Source: Cohnella abietis (GTDB lineage Bacteria > Bacillota > Bacilli > Paenibacillales > Paenibacillaceae). From it: a stretch of DNA of 64,000 nucleotides. The translations under genes were made by a program, and so were the position numbers. The notes below the pieces were generated by a model. It made no database searches. It saw only the letters and a program-made list of their open reading frames with translations, and had not been told where the DNA came from. Where the stretch lies: assembly GCF_004295585.1 (NCBI RefSeq), contig NZ_AP019400.1:6192501-6256500 (forward strand), written 5' to 3'. Each line of letters opens with the position of its first letter. Within the stretch, counting starts at the first letter, position 1. Positions 18,895 to 27,238 of the stretch are shown piece by piece.

Positions 18895-18934
18895 CACGCC
18901 GCCCCCAGAATGGAAAATGTTTTTTCGTCCATAC

Positions 18935-18968
18935 TAGAGGGGAATCCAACAATTGGGAGGCCCCTCTA
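18935..18968 (+). promoter_or_regulatory. Hairpin enclosing the ribosome-binding site
   Basis: TAGAGGGG (18935-18942) is perfectly complementary to CCCCTCTA (18961-18968). The loop carries the SD GGGAGG (18955-18960) and the 3' arm includes the A of the start codon. An 8-bp stem directly around the start could limit translation until opened. Function is inferred. Confidence 0.45.
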
Positions 18969-19504
18969 TGAATAAGCGACTGTTAGCATTGCTCGCGCTT
19001 TCCTTGCTACTGATATCTGTCCCAGCGCTTGTTGCTGCTGCACCAAGCGAACATCATCATTATGAGCAGAAGAATACACCGGATTGGAAATCGTATCCTG
19101 CTGATATTCAGGCTCTCAAGCTGCAGTTAGATAAAATCCGCACGGAGCAGAAAAGTCTGTTTGTGAAAATGAAATCGCAGCATGATCTGATTACGGAAGC
19201 TCGTAAGACACTTACAACAGATCAACGTACTACGCTCAAGGAGCCTGCAAAGCTAATTATAGAACAGATGAAAACGACACGAGACAGCATTCATGCGTTA
19301 AGAAAACAGAAGCATGAAGCTTGGGATAGCTTCTATGCGCATGCTGAAAGTAAGAAGTGGAGCGTAGCTAAAAGTGAATTGCAGGCGATCATTAAACAAA
19401 AAGAGCAAATTGTCCAGAAGCAGCAAAACATCCTCAAGCTTCAAAAACAACTAATTGCTCTTGTAAGTCCCACACATGAATCGCATGTTCACTCTGGAGA
19501 ATAA
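18968..19504 (+). CDS. Secreted helical protein
   Basis: 178 residues from the ATG at 18968 (SD GGGAGG 7 nt away). Signal peptide about 1-24 (MNKRLLALLALSLLLISVP...AAA). The mature part is almost all charged helix with heptad-like patterns (about 40-165) and His-rich ends (EHHHYE; HESHVHSGE). The overall look recalls Spy/CpxP- or YckD-like small secreted coiled-coil proteins, but no family signature is certain. Followed by a perfect 19-bp terminator. Confidence 0.7.
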   Translation: MNKRLLALLALSLLLISVPALVAAAPSEHHHYEQKNTPDWKSYPADIQALKLQLDKIRTEQKSLFVKMKSQHDLITEARKTLTTDQRTTLKEPAKLIIEQMKTTRDSIHALRKQKHEAWDSFYAHAESKKWSVAKSELQAIIKQKEQIVQKQQNILKLQKQLIALVSPTHESHVHSGE

Positions 19505-19518
19505 TCGTTAAAGCAATA

Positions 19519-19560
19519 AGGGCAGCCCTCATGGTCTGAAGAGACCATGAGGGCTGCCCT
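19519..19560 (+). terminator. Very strong bidirectional hairpin
   Basis: A perfect 19-bp stem (AGGGCAGCCCTCATGGTCT at 19519-19537 with its complement at 19542-19560) and a GAAG loop, between convergent genes. Confidence 0.85.
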
Positions 19561-19607
19561 ATTTATGCGATCATATACTCATCTGATCGCTCGATACAAA
19601 CGTGTAC

Positions 19608-19626
19608 CGCCGTCCTGAGGACGGCG
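19608..19626 (-). terminator. GC-rich hairpin after uvrA
   Basis: CGCCGTCC-TGA-GGACGGCG, 8-bp perfect stem, 41 bp past the uvrA stop. There is no clear T-run, so it may only stabilise the 3' end. Confidence 0.5.
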
Positions 19627-19666
19627 AAGCCGTTGTACTTGTTAGCAAGCTAGTAGCTCACAAACA

Positions 19667-22525
19667 TCAAGCTTTCGCTAAAGCTGCTTCCGTCCGCGCA
19701 CGATCTCTTTCTAGCACCGGTCCTAGGTACTTGCCTGTATAAGAGCCCTCAACCTTCGCCACGTCCTCTGGCGTTCCAGTAGCCACAATCATACCGCCGC
19801 CGTTGCCGCCTTCGGGACCTAGATCAACGAGGTAATCGGCGGTCTTGATGACATCTAGGTTGTGCTCGATTACGAGCACGCTCTCCCCAGAGTCAACGAG
19901 ACGGTGAAGCACCTGAAGTAAGCGATCTATATCATCTACGTGAAGTCCAGTTGTAGGCTCATCTAGAATGTAGAGCATCTTCCCCGTACTCCGACGATAC
20001 AGCTCCGCAGCTAGCTTAACGCGCTGGGCTTCTCCACCCGAGAGCGTAGTCGCTGGCTGGCCAAGATCCATATATCCAAGACCCACATCCATGAGCGTCT
20101 GCATCTTGCGATGTATTCGAGGAATATTAACGAAAAACTCTGTTGCATCCTCTATCGTCATTGCAAGCACTTCAGCAATACTTTTGCCTTTGTATTTGAC
20201 TTCAAGCGTCTCCCGATTGTACCGTTTGCCTTTGCAAATTTCGCACGGAACATAAACATCAGGCAGGAAATGCATCTCGATTTTGATAATGCCATCGCCC
20301 TTGCACGCTTCACAACGTCCGCCTTTGACATTAAAGCTGAAGCGTCCTTTCTTGTACCCCCGTACCTTGGATTCGTTGGTCATCGCATATACATCACGAA
20401 TGTCATCGAATACCCCAGTATAGGTTGCAGGATTGGAACGCGGCGTTCGACCGATTGGAGATTGATCAATATCAATAACTTTTTCCAAATGCTCGATTCC
20501 GTTGATTTCTTTGTAAACGCCTGGGCGAGTTTTGGCTCTGTTCAAATCCCTTGCCAGTGTCTTATAGAGAATTTCGTTTACAAGCGTCGATTTGCCTGAT
20601 CCAGAAACACCCGTAACTGCCGTAAACACACCTAGTGGAAATTTAGCATTAAGGTTTCTAAGATTGTTTTCCTTGGCACCTTTAATTTCGATCCAATTTC
20701 CGTTAGGCTTACGCCGTTGCTGTGGCACTGGAATGAACTTCCGACCGCTTAAATACGCACCCGTAAGCGACTTCTCGTCATCCATTACTTGCTGTGGCGT
20801 ACCTTGTGAGATAACAGTTCCACCGTGAATTCCCGCTCCTGGACCTATATCAATAATCCAGTCAGCAGCCATCATCGTGTCCTCATCATGCTCGACAACA
20901 ATAAGTGTATTCCCGATATCCCTCATATGATTCAACGTTTGGATAAGACGATCATTATCACGCTGATGCAGCCCAATACTCGGCTCATCTAGAATATAAA
21001 GAACACCCATAAGGCTAGAACCAATCTGAGTGGCTAAACGAATTCGCTGCGCCTCTCCACCGGATAACGTGCCAGCTGCGCGAGACAAGGTCAAATAATC
21101 TAAGCCAACATTCACAAGGAAGCCGAGACGATTATTAATTTCCTTCAGAATCAGGTTCGCGATCGCCATTTCCTTCTCATTCAGCGCAAGCCCCGAGAAA
21201 AAGCTCTGAGCTTCGCCAATGGATAGCGAGGTTACATGAGCAATATTCTCTTTGCCAATTGTAACAGCCAGTGATTCTTTCTTCAGCCGCTGTCCACGGC
21301 ACTTGCCACAAGGCTTAGCGCTCATATACGACTCAATAAACTCACGAATACCCTCAGAGCCGGTTTCCCGATAACGGCGCTCTAAGTTATGCACAACTCC
21401 TTCAAAAGGAACTTGAGCATCACGAGTATGTCCAAACTCGTTCTCGTAACGGAACCGAATCTTCTCACCAGCTGTACCATACAAAATAATTTGCATTTGC
21501 TTATCACTTAACTCGCTAACGGGAATATCCGTTGCAATGTCATAATGAGCACATACGGCAGAGAGAAACTGCGGGTAATAGTTGGACGTACTGCCTGCCC
21601 ATGCTTCAAATGCACCTTCTTCAATGCTTTTACTGCGATCTGGGATGAGCAATTCAGGATCGACTACCATCTTCACGCCTAAGCCGTCACATTCCGGGCA
21701 TGCCCCATAAGGTGAATTAAATGAGAACATACGCGGCGCCAGCTCATCAATCGAGAAGCCGCATTCCGGGCAGGCCAGGTTAGAGTTAAACATAAGTTCT
21801 TCTTTTTCAATAATATCAACGATAATTTGACCGCCAGATAGCTTTAATCCGGTTTCTAATGAATCCGCCAGCCGAGAAGCCACATCTTCCTTCACTACGA
21901 TACGGTCTACGACGACTTCTATAGAATGCTTCTTATTCTTCTCAAGCTCGATTTTCTCTGATAGATCACGAAGCTCACCATTAACACGAACGCGAACAAA
22001 GCCCTGCTTCTGTATATCAGTAAGCAGCTTAGTATGCTCGCCTTTGCGTCCAGATACGACTGGAGCCAGAATTTGCAAACGGGTCCGTTCCGGATATTCC
22101 ATAATACGGTCAACCATCTGCTCAACCGTCTGTGATGTAATTTCAAGTCCGTGGTCAGGACAATGCGGCTTGCCTACCCGTGCGAACATCAAACGCAGGT
22201 AATCATATATTTCCGTTACTGTCCCGACTGTAGAACGTGGGTTCCGACTTGTCGTCTTCTGATCGATAGAAATAGCAGGAGACAGTCCTTCAATGGAATC
22301 TACGTCGGGTTTGTCCATCTGACCAAGGAACTGCCGAGCATACGCGGATAAGGATTCCACATAGCGGCGCTGACCTTCAGCATAGATGGTATCAAAAGCA
22401 AGTGAAGACTTACCCGAACCAGATAATCCCGTAAGCACAACAAACTTGTCACGGGGTATCGTTACGTCGATATTTTTCAAATTATGAGCGCGAGCGCCCT
22501 TGATTACTATATTCTCGTTGGCCAA
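19667..22525 (-). CDS. uvrA: Excinuclease ABC subunit A
   Basis: 952 residues from a TTG start at 22525 (product begins LANENIVIKGARAHNLKNI, the normal UvrA N-terminus). Damage-recognition ATPase of nucleotide excision repair. Two ABC modules with Walker A GLSGSGKSS (about 33) and GVSGSGKST (about 645), LSGGEAQR signatures in each half, and zinc modules CPEC...CPEC and CEAC...CEIC. A longer frame to 22588 is only leader. The SD is weak (AAAGGGG, inside a terminator-like hairpin). It has its own promoter with a LexA-like site, though ddh lies just upstream on the same strand. Confidence 0.97.
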   Translation of the reverse strand: MANENIVIKGARAHNLKNIDVTIPRDKFVVLTGLSGSGKSSLAFDTIYAEGQRRYVESLSAYARQFLGQMDKPDVDSIEGLSPAISIDQKTTSRNPRSTVGTVTEIYDYLRLMFARVGKPHCPDHGLEITSQTVEQMVDRIMEYPERTRLQILAPVVSGRKGEHTKLLTDIQKQGFVRVRVNGELRDLSEKIELEKNKKHSIEVVVDRIVVKEDVASRLADSLETGLKLSGGQIIVDIIEKEELMFNSNLACPECGFSIDELAPRMFSFNSPYGACPECDGLGVKMVVDPELLIPDRSKSIEEGAFEAWAGSTSNYYPQFLSAVCAHYDIATDIPVSELSDKQMQIILYGTAGEKIRFRYENEFGHTRDAQVPFEGVVHNLERRYRETGSEGIREFIESYMSAKPCGKCRGQRLKKESLAVTIGKENIAHVTSLSIGEAQSFFSGLALNEKEMAIANLILKEINNRLGFLVNVGLDYLTLSRAAGTLSGGEAQRIRLATQIGSSLMGVLYILDEPSIGLHQRDNDRLIQTLNHMRDIGNTLIVVEHDEDTMMAADWIIDIGPGAGIHGGTVISQGTPQQVMDDEKSLTGAYLSGRKFIPVPQQRRKPNGNWIEIKGAKENNLRNLNAKFPLGVFTAVTGVSGSGKSTLVNEILYKTLARDLNRAKTRPGVYKEINGIEHLEKVIDIDQSPIGRTPRSNPATYTGVFDDIRDVYAMTNESKVRGYKKGRFSFNVKGGRCEACKGDGIIKIEMHFLPDVYVPCEICKGKRYNRETLEVKYKGKSIAEVLAMTIEDATEFFVNIPRIHRKMQTLMDVGLGYMDLGQPATTLSGGEAQRVKLAAELYRRSTGKMLYILDEPTTGLHVDDIDRLLQVLHRLVDSGESVLVIEHNLDVIKTADYLVDLGPEGGNGGGMIVATGTPEDVAKVEGSYTGKYLGPVLERDRARTEAALAKA

Positions 22526-22528
22526 GCG

Positions 22529-22581
22529 AAAAAGCCCCTTTCGCGACAACGCGGGGCTTTCATTATGCCAGCCGCAGTCGC
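22529..22581 (-). promoter_or_regulatory. Terminator/antiterminator-like leader of uvrA
   Basis: Immediately before the uvrA TTG the minus strand has AAGCCCC (22553-22559) pairing with GGGGCTT (22532-22538), an inner GCG-TTGT-CGC stem and a run of five T (22529-22533), an intrinsic-terminator layout. A competing fold is possible: GCGAC (22577-22581) with GTCGC (22543-22547), extended by GCGGCT with AGCCCCGC, which would sequester the terminator's 5' arm. The uvrA promoter lies upstream of this structure. Confidence 0.5.
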
Positions 22582-22630
22582 ACACCAATAGGAATGTGTG
22601 TTCCCGTTCATTATACCGAACTGCGGCTGG
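22568..22630. repeat. 11-bp inverted repeat flanking uvrA operator
   Basis: CCAGCCGCAGT (22568-22578) and ACTGCGGCTGG (22620-22630) are perfect complements 41 bp apart. They enclose the uvrA -10 and the LexA-like site. They could form the ddh terminator stem or a cruciform. Confidence 0.7.
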
Positions 22631-22638
22631 TCATGCAA
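22591..22638 (-). promoter_or_regulatory. uvrA promoter with LexA-like operator
   Basis: Minus strand TTGCAT (22633-22638), 17-bp spacer, TATAAT (22610-22615). Downstream, GGGAACACACATTCC (22591-22605) contains GAAC-N4-ATTC, one mismatch from the Bacillus SOS box GAAC-N4-GTTC. The same word in the same place precedes uvrB. Confidence 0.7.
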
Positions 22639-22663
22639 ATGATTTGTACAATATGCAATAAAT

Positions 22664-23653
22664 TTACAGAAGCTCTTTCCGAAGCTGCTCAGGCGACTTA
22701 GGAGACAGAAGACCATAAGGAACATCGAATACAGTTTTCGCGCCTGTTTGTCCAGCATTAGCCAGACGATATGCAGCACGAGCATAGGCAACTAGAACGC
22801 TAGCTGTGAACTCTGGATTGCTATCTAGCTTAAGGCTGAACTCGATGAGCTGAGTATTACTGTTGCCTTCTCCTGTTTGTCCACTGCGAAGGACATTACC
22901 ACCATGCGGCATCTTGGAATGCTCAGCTTGAAGAACTTCCTCGGATACGAAGTGAACTACTGTCTCGTAATCTGCGAAATAGTTCGGCATGTTCTTGATT
23001 TCATTAGCGATCGCTTCCGCATCCGCTCCATCCTTAAGTACAACAAAACATTCACGAAGGTGCTTTTCGCGAGTAGTTAATTGTGGGTTGCTGCCGCTAC
23101 GAACGCGCTCTACAGCAGCTTCATGAGGAATGGTGTATTGAATTCCGTTACTTACACCTTCAACGCGACGAATGGCATCAGAATGACCTTGGCTTACCCC
23201 TTTGCCCCAGAATGTATATTCTTTCCCTTCTGGAAGAACAGCTTCTGCTAACAAACGGTTCAAGGAGAACAAGCCTGGATCCCAGCCTGTAGAAATGACG
23301 CTAACGTTGCCGCCCGATTGAGCCGCGTCATCTACCTGATTGAAATATTCAGGGATAAGAGCATGTGTATCAAAGCTGTCCACTGTATTGAAATCCTTAG
23401 CCAATGCAGGGCCTTGCTCAGGCAAGTCCTTAGCGGAACCGCCACATAGAATCAATACGTCGATTTTACCTTTATATTGCTCAATGTTCGAAATTGAAAC
23501 CATAGGAGTTCCTGCATTGATCGACTCCGGATTACGACGAGTAAAGATCGCCTCTAGCTGAAAATCAGGATTTTGGCGAATTGCTGCCTCTACCCCACGA
23601 CCTAAATTTCCGTAGCCTACAATTCCTACCGTTATCTTTTTGCTCAACTTCAT
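22664..23653 (-). CDS. ddh: meso-diaminopimelate D-dehydrogenase
   Basis: 329 residues. Catalyses the one-step NADPH-dependent amination of tetrahydrodipicolinate to meso-DAP, for lysine and peptidoglycan. Rossmann motif VGIVGYGNLGRG near the N-terminus; family segments STGWDPGLFS, WGKGVSQGHSDAIRR and MPHGGNVLRSG are present. AGGAGG is 3 nt from the ATG at 23653 but 9 nt from an in-frame TTG at 23647, so the true start may be the TTG (protein shortened by two residues). It lies between uvrB and uvrA on the same strand but with its own gap on each side. Confidence 0.93.
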   Translation of the reverse strand: MKLSKKITVGIVGYGNLGRGVEAAIRQNPDFQLEAIFTRRNPESINAGTPMVSISNIEQYKGKIDVLILCGGSAKDLPEQGPALAKDFNTVDSFDTHALIPEYFNQVDDAAQSGGNVSVISTGWDPGLFSLNRLLAEAVLPEGKEYTFWGKGVSQGHSDAIRRVEGVSNGIQYTIPHEAAVERVRSGSNPQLTTREKHLRECFVVLKDGADAEAIANEIKNMPNYFADYETVVHFVSEEVLQAEHSKMPHGGNVLRSGQTGEGNSNTQLIEFSLKLDSNPEFTASVLVAYARAAYRLANAGQTGAKTVFDVPYGLLSPKSPEQLRKELL

Positions 23654-23847
23654 CTTCCTCCTAAATATACTTTAATGAATTTAGCCCACTTAATCACAAC
23701 CATAGATTGTGAAGGTAAGCTCTCAAATACTCATATCCACTTTTTATTGCAACACTCCAACTATTTTACATGAATCGACGTCAGCACAAAAGCGGAATTT
23801 GTTAAAGAATAATAAATTATAGGCATGTTTTTGCATAAAATGGCACT

Positions 23848-23880
23848 TAAAAGAGCACATGAACGGTTCCATGCGCTCTT
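23848..23880 (-). terminator. uvrB terminator
   Basis: AAGAGC-CATG / CATG-GCTCTT stem with a TTTT tail on the minus strand, 14 bp past the uvrB stop. Confidence 0.75.
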
Positions 23881-23893
23881 CACTAGAGTATTA

Positions 23894-25894
23894 CTACAAT
23901 CCTGCCTTCAGTTCCAGTAAAGCATCCCTAAGCTCTGCTGCTCGCTCGAACTGGAGACTCTTGGCAGCTTCCTTCATCTCGAATTCCAAACGCTCAACAA
24001 TCGACGCACGATCCTTCTTCGATAGCTTACTAAGATTCTCGGCTCCAGTAAGATAAGTGCTCTTCGACTCTGCCGCCTTAGTCGCTTCAATCAAATCGCG
24101 AACCTTCTTAACAATCGTCTGCGGAGTAATGCCGTGCTTCTCATTGTAAGCCAATTGAATCGTGCGACGACGATCCGTTTCGCTAATTGCCTTGGCCATA
24201 GAATCCGTTATTTTGTCCCCGTACATAATAACGCGGCCACCGGCGTTTCTCGCAGCACGTCCAATGGTTTGGATCAGCGATCGTTCTGAACGCAAGAAGC
24301 CTTCCTTGTCTGCATCCAGAATCGTAACCAATGAAACCTCCGGTAAATCGAGACCTTCCCTTAGAAGGTTAATCCCAATGAGCACGTCAAACACACCAAG
24401 TCGTAAATCTCGCAAAATCGCCATCCGCTCCAATGTTTTAATATCGGAGTGGAGATATCGAACCTTAATGCCGACTTCCTTCATATAATCGGTCAAATCT
24501 TCAGACATCTTTTTCGTTAGTGTAGTGACAAGAACCCTCTCGTCCTTGGCTATACGATCACGAATTTCCCCAAGTAAATCGTCTATCTGGCCCTTCGTGG
24601 GACGAATTTCGATAATTGGATCTATCAGTCCAGTAGGGCGGATGATCTGCTCAACTACCGTCGGACAGTGTTCAAGCTCATAGGGACCTGGTGTCGCAGA
24701 TACGAAGACTAGCTGCCTCGCCTTCTCCTCGAACTCTTCAAACTTCAAAGGCCGGTTGTCCTTAGCAGACGGCAAGCGGAAGCCATGATCAACAAGCACA
24801 GATTTACGGGCCTGGTCACCATTGTACATGGCGCGTACTTGAGGAAGCGTAACGTGAGATTCATCTATGACGATCATATAATCTTCTGGAAAGAAATCCA
24901 TAAGCGTATACGGAGTTGCCCCACGCTCTCGGAAGGTCATCGGACCAGAATAATTCTCGATTCCAGAGCAGAAGCCCATCTCTGCCATCATTTCCAGATC
25001 ATAACGGGTCCGTTGCTCTAATCGTTGAGCCTCCAACAGCTTTCCTGCATCTCTAAGCTCAACAAGCCTTTCTTCTAGCTCTCGTTCAATATTAACCATC
25101 GCGCGTTTCATCTTCTCTTCACCGGTTACGAAGTGAGAACCTGGAAAGATAATAACATGCTCACGCTGACCAGTAATTTCACCAGTCAGAACATCGATTT
25201 CCGTAATGCGCTCAATCTCGTCCCCGAACATCTCAACCCGAATCGCTGAATCCGCTCTGGATACCGGAAATATCTCGATGACATCGCCGCGTACTCGAAA
25301 CGTTCCCCGCACAAAATTCAAGTCATTGCGGTCATATTGTATATCAATGAGCTTATGCAAAATATCATTCCTTGATCGCTCCATCCCAACTCTTAAGCTG
25401 AGACGCAAATCCCGGTATTCCTCTGGCGAGCCCAAGCCGTAAATACAAGAGACGCTGGCTACGATAATAACATCTCGTCTTTCAAACAGAGACGCAGTCG
25501 AGGAATGTCGCATCTTATCAATCTCATCATTAATACTTGAATCCTTCTCAATGTAAGTATCCGTAGATGGAATGTAAGCCTCTGGCTGATAGTAATCATA
25601 GTAGCTGACGAAGTATTCTACCGCATTGTCCGGAAAGAACTCCTTAAACTCGCTACATAGCTGCATAGCCAACGTCTTGTTATGTGCAATAACAAGTGTT
25701 GGCTTATTAACCTTGGCGATAGTCTGTGCAATCGTAAATGTCTTACCCGTGCCCGTTGCCCCAAGTAAGGTTTGATGCTTCTTCCCTTCTAGAATACCCT
25801 CTGCCAATTGCTTGATTGCCCCAGGCTGATCCCCATCCGGTGAATATTCAGATACCAGTCTAAAGGGCTTATGCTCCACGTCCGAAATGGCCAT
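23894..25894 (-). CDS. uvrB: Excinuclease ABC subunit B
   Basis: 666 residues. UvrB loads at damage with UvrA and recruits UvrC. Walker A GATGTGKTFT (about 38-47), beta-hairpin YYDYYQPEAY, DEAD-like DESHVTLPQ, the C-terminal helicase motifs (QTIGRAARN) and the UvrC-binding UVR motif (about 625-660) are present. The ATG at 25894 has GGGAGGT 5-6 nt upstream; the longer frame to 25942 lacks an RBS and runs through poly-A. Promoter and LexA-like operator lie about 75-120 bp upstream. Confidence 0.97.
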   Translation of the reverse strand: MAISDVEHKPFRLVSEYSPDGDQPGAIKQLAEGILEGKKHQTLLGATGTGKTFTIAQTIAKVNKPTLVIAHNKTLAMQLCSEFKEFFPDNAVEYFVSYYDYYQPEAYIPSTDTYIEKDSSINDEIDKMRHSSTASLFERRDVIIVASVSCIYGLGSPEEYRDLRLSLRVGMERSRNDILHKLIDIQYDRNDLNFVRGTFRVRGDVIEIFPVSRADSAIRVEMFGDEIERITEIDVLTGEITGQREHVIIFPGSHFVTGEEKMKRAMVNIERELEERLVELRDAGKLLEAQRLEQRTRYDLEMMAEMGFCSGIENYSGPMTFRERGATPYTLMDFFPEDYMIVIDESHVTLPQVRAMYNGDQARKSVLVDHGFRLPSAKDNRPLKFEEFEEKARQLVFVSATPGPYELEHCPTVVEQIIRPTGLIDPIIEIRPTKGQIDDLLGEIRDRIAKDERVLVTTLTKKMSEDLTDYMKEVGIKVRYLHSDIKTLERMAILRDLRLGVFDVLIGINLLREGLDLPEVSLVTILDADKEGFLRSERSLIQTIGRAARNAGGRVIMYGDKITDSMAKAISETDRRRTIQLAYNEKHGITPQTIVKKVRDLIEATKAAESKSTYLTGAENLSKLSKKDRASIVERLEFEMKEAAKSLQFERAAELRDALLELKAGL

Positions 25895-25967
25895 AACCGA
25901 CCTCCCATATCGCTTAATCGTATACACAAACAAAAAAAACAATATAATAACAAAGTCATTTTTAACA

Positions 25968-26014
25968 GAATGTGTGTTCCCATATATTATATCGTTTTAC
26001 CCCTACCTCGTCAA
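25968..26014 (-). promoter_or_regulatory. uvrB promoter with LexA-like operator
   Basis: Minus strand TTGACG (26009-26014), 17-bp spacer, TATAAT (25986-25991), then GGGAACACACATTC (25968-25981), 14 bases identical to the site before uvrA and in the same position relative to the -10. Confidence 0.75.
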
Positions 26015-26219
26015 AAGGAGTTAGCATCCATTTCTGCACGACAAAGGACTTTTATTTACAAAAATGCTCATGCAGAAATTGTTGTTTTACGGCAACAATT
26101 ACCCACTTTGTGATACGATAGGGGAAAAGGCATCTCCGTCCTTCCAACAACAGGCATGTGCGCGAAATCGTCGCATTGTGTGTTGTACATAGAACGGAGG
26201 CAGACAGGGAGAGTTAAAT

Positions 26220-27227
26220 ATGGGGTTATTTGATTTCATTAAAGGCCAATTTATAGAGGTCATAGAGTGGCTGGACGATAAAGGGGTTCTCGTTCACCGT
26301 TTTCCTGCTTACGACAATGCGATTAAGATGGGTGCAAAGCTCATCGTGCGCGAATCCCAAGCTGCTATCTTCGTTAACGAAGGTCAGATTGCCGATGTAT
26401 TCGGACCAGGCACCCACACTTTAAGCACTCAGAACTTACCTGTTCTTACCGCTTTGAAATCGTGGAAATACGCCTTCAATTCTCCATTTAAATCGGACGT
26501 CTATTTCCTAAACCTAGCTACCTTTACCGACTTGAAATGGGGAACGACAAATCCAGTCATTATGCGTGATCCCGAATTTGGTATTATTCGTATTCGCGGA
26601 TTCGGGAATTATTCAATTAAGATAAATGACCCTACCCTATTTCTTACAGAAATATTCGGTACTAAGCAGGAATTTACGACTTCAAGCATTACTGGATTTC
26701 TGAAATCCATTATCGTTTCCGGCATTAGCGATCTGCTAGGAGAATCAAAAATTCCCGTCGCCGACTTAGCAAGCTCATATAATGAATTGAGTCAATTGGC
26801 GACTACTCGTCTACAGCAGCATTTCACAGCAATAGGTCTCGCACTCACAAGTCTGACGATTGAGAACGTATCATTGCCAGAAGAAGTAGAAAAAATGATC
26901 GATCGGAAATCTTCAATGAATATCGCTGGAAATCTTGATAACTACATGAAATATCAAACTGCTGAGGCGATTCGTGAAGCTGCCAATAACGATAGCGGAG
27001 GCGTTGCTGGTGCTGGAGCAGGACTTGGAGCCGGGATGGCAATGGGACAAATGATGAGCCAGATGATTAACAATAGACCCGCTGAGTCGCAACCAAATCC
27101 AACACCGCCGGTGCAATCCGATTCCCATCCGCAGCAACAGCCAAGCGGCAAAAAGTTTTGTTCCGAGTGCGGAAGTAAGCTCTCCGAGAATGCCAAATTC
27201 TGCTCCGATTGTGGGAGCAAAACATAG
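26220..27227 (+). CDS. ydjI: SPFH-domain protein with C-terminal zinc ribbon (YdjI-like)
   Basis: 335 residues. An SPFH (virion-core-like) domain fills about residues 30-240 (MGAKLIVRESQAAIFVNEGQ; DVFGPGTHTL; DLKWGTTNP). A Gly/Ala-rich stretch (about 260-285) and a Pro-rich linker follow, then a four-Cys zinc ribbon (KFCSECGSKL...KFCSDCGSKT). Architecture and order match YdjI of B. subtilis, linked to PspA-type membrane-stress response. The next gene, 11 nt on, is YdjG-like, so the pair forms an operon; no PspA or YdjH is in the window. Confidence 0.85.
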   Translation: MGLFDFIKGQFIEVIEWLDDKGVLVHRFPAYDNAIKMGAKLIVRESQAAIFVNEGQIADVFGPGTHTLSTQNLPVLTALKSWKYAFNSPFKSDVYFLNLATFTDLKWGTTNPVIMRDPEFGIIRIRGFGNYSIKINDPTLFLTEIFGTKQEFTTSSITGFLKSIIVSGISDLLGESKIPVADLASSYNELSQLATTRLQQHFTAIGLALTSLTIENVSLPEEVEKMIDRKSSMNIAGNLDNYMKYQTAEAIREAANNDSGGVAGAGAGLGAGMAMGQMMSQMINNRPAESQPNPTPPVQSDSHPQQQPSGKKFCSECGSKLSENAKFCSDCGSKT

Positions 27228-27238
27228 CGGAGGCGCTT

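Noticed and set aside
22526..22588. N-terminal extension of UvrA
   Set aside because: The extension covers the leader hairpin and operator region, has no RBS, and normal UvrA proteins begin at about the TTG at 22525.
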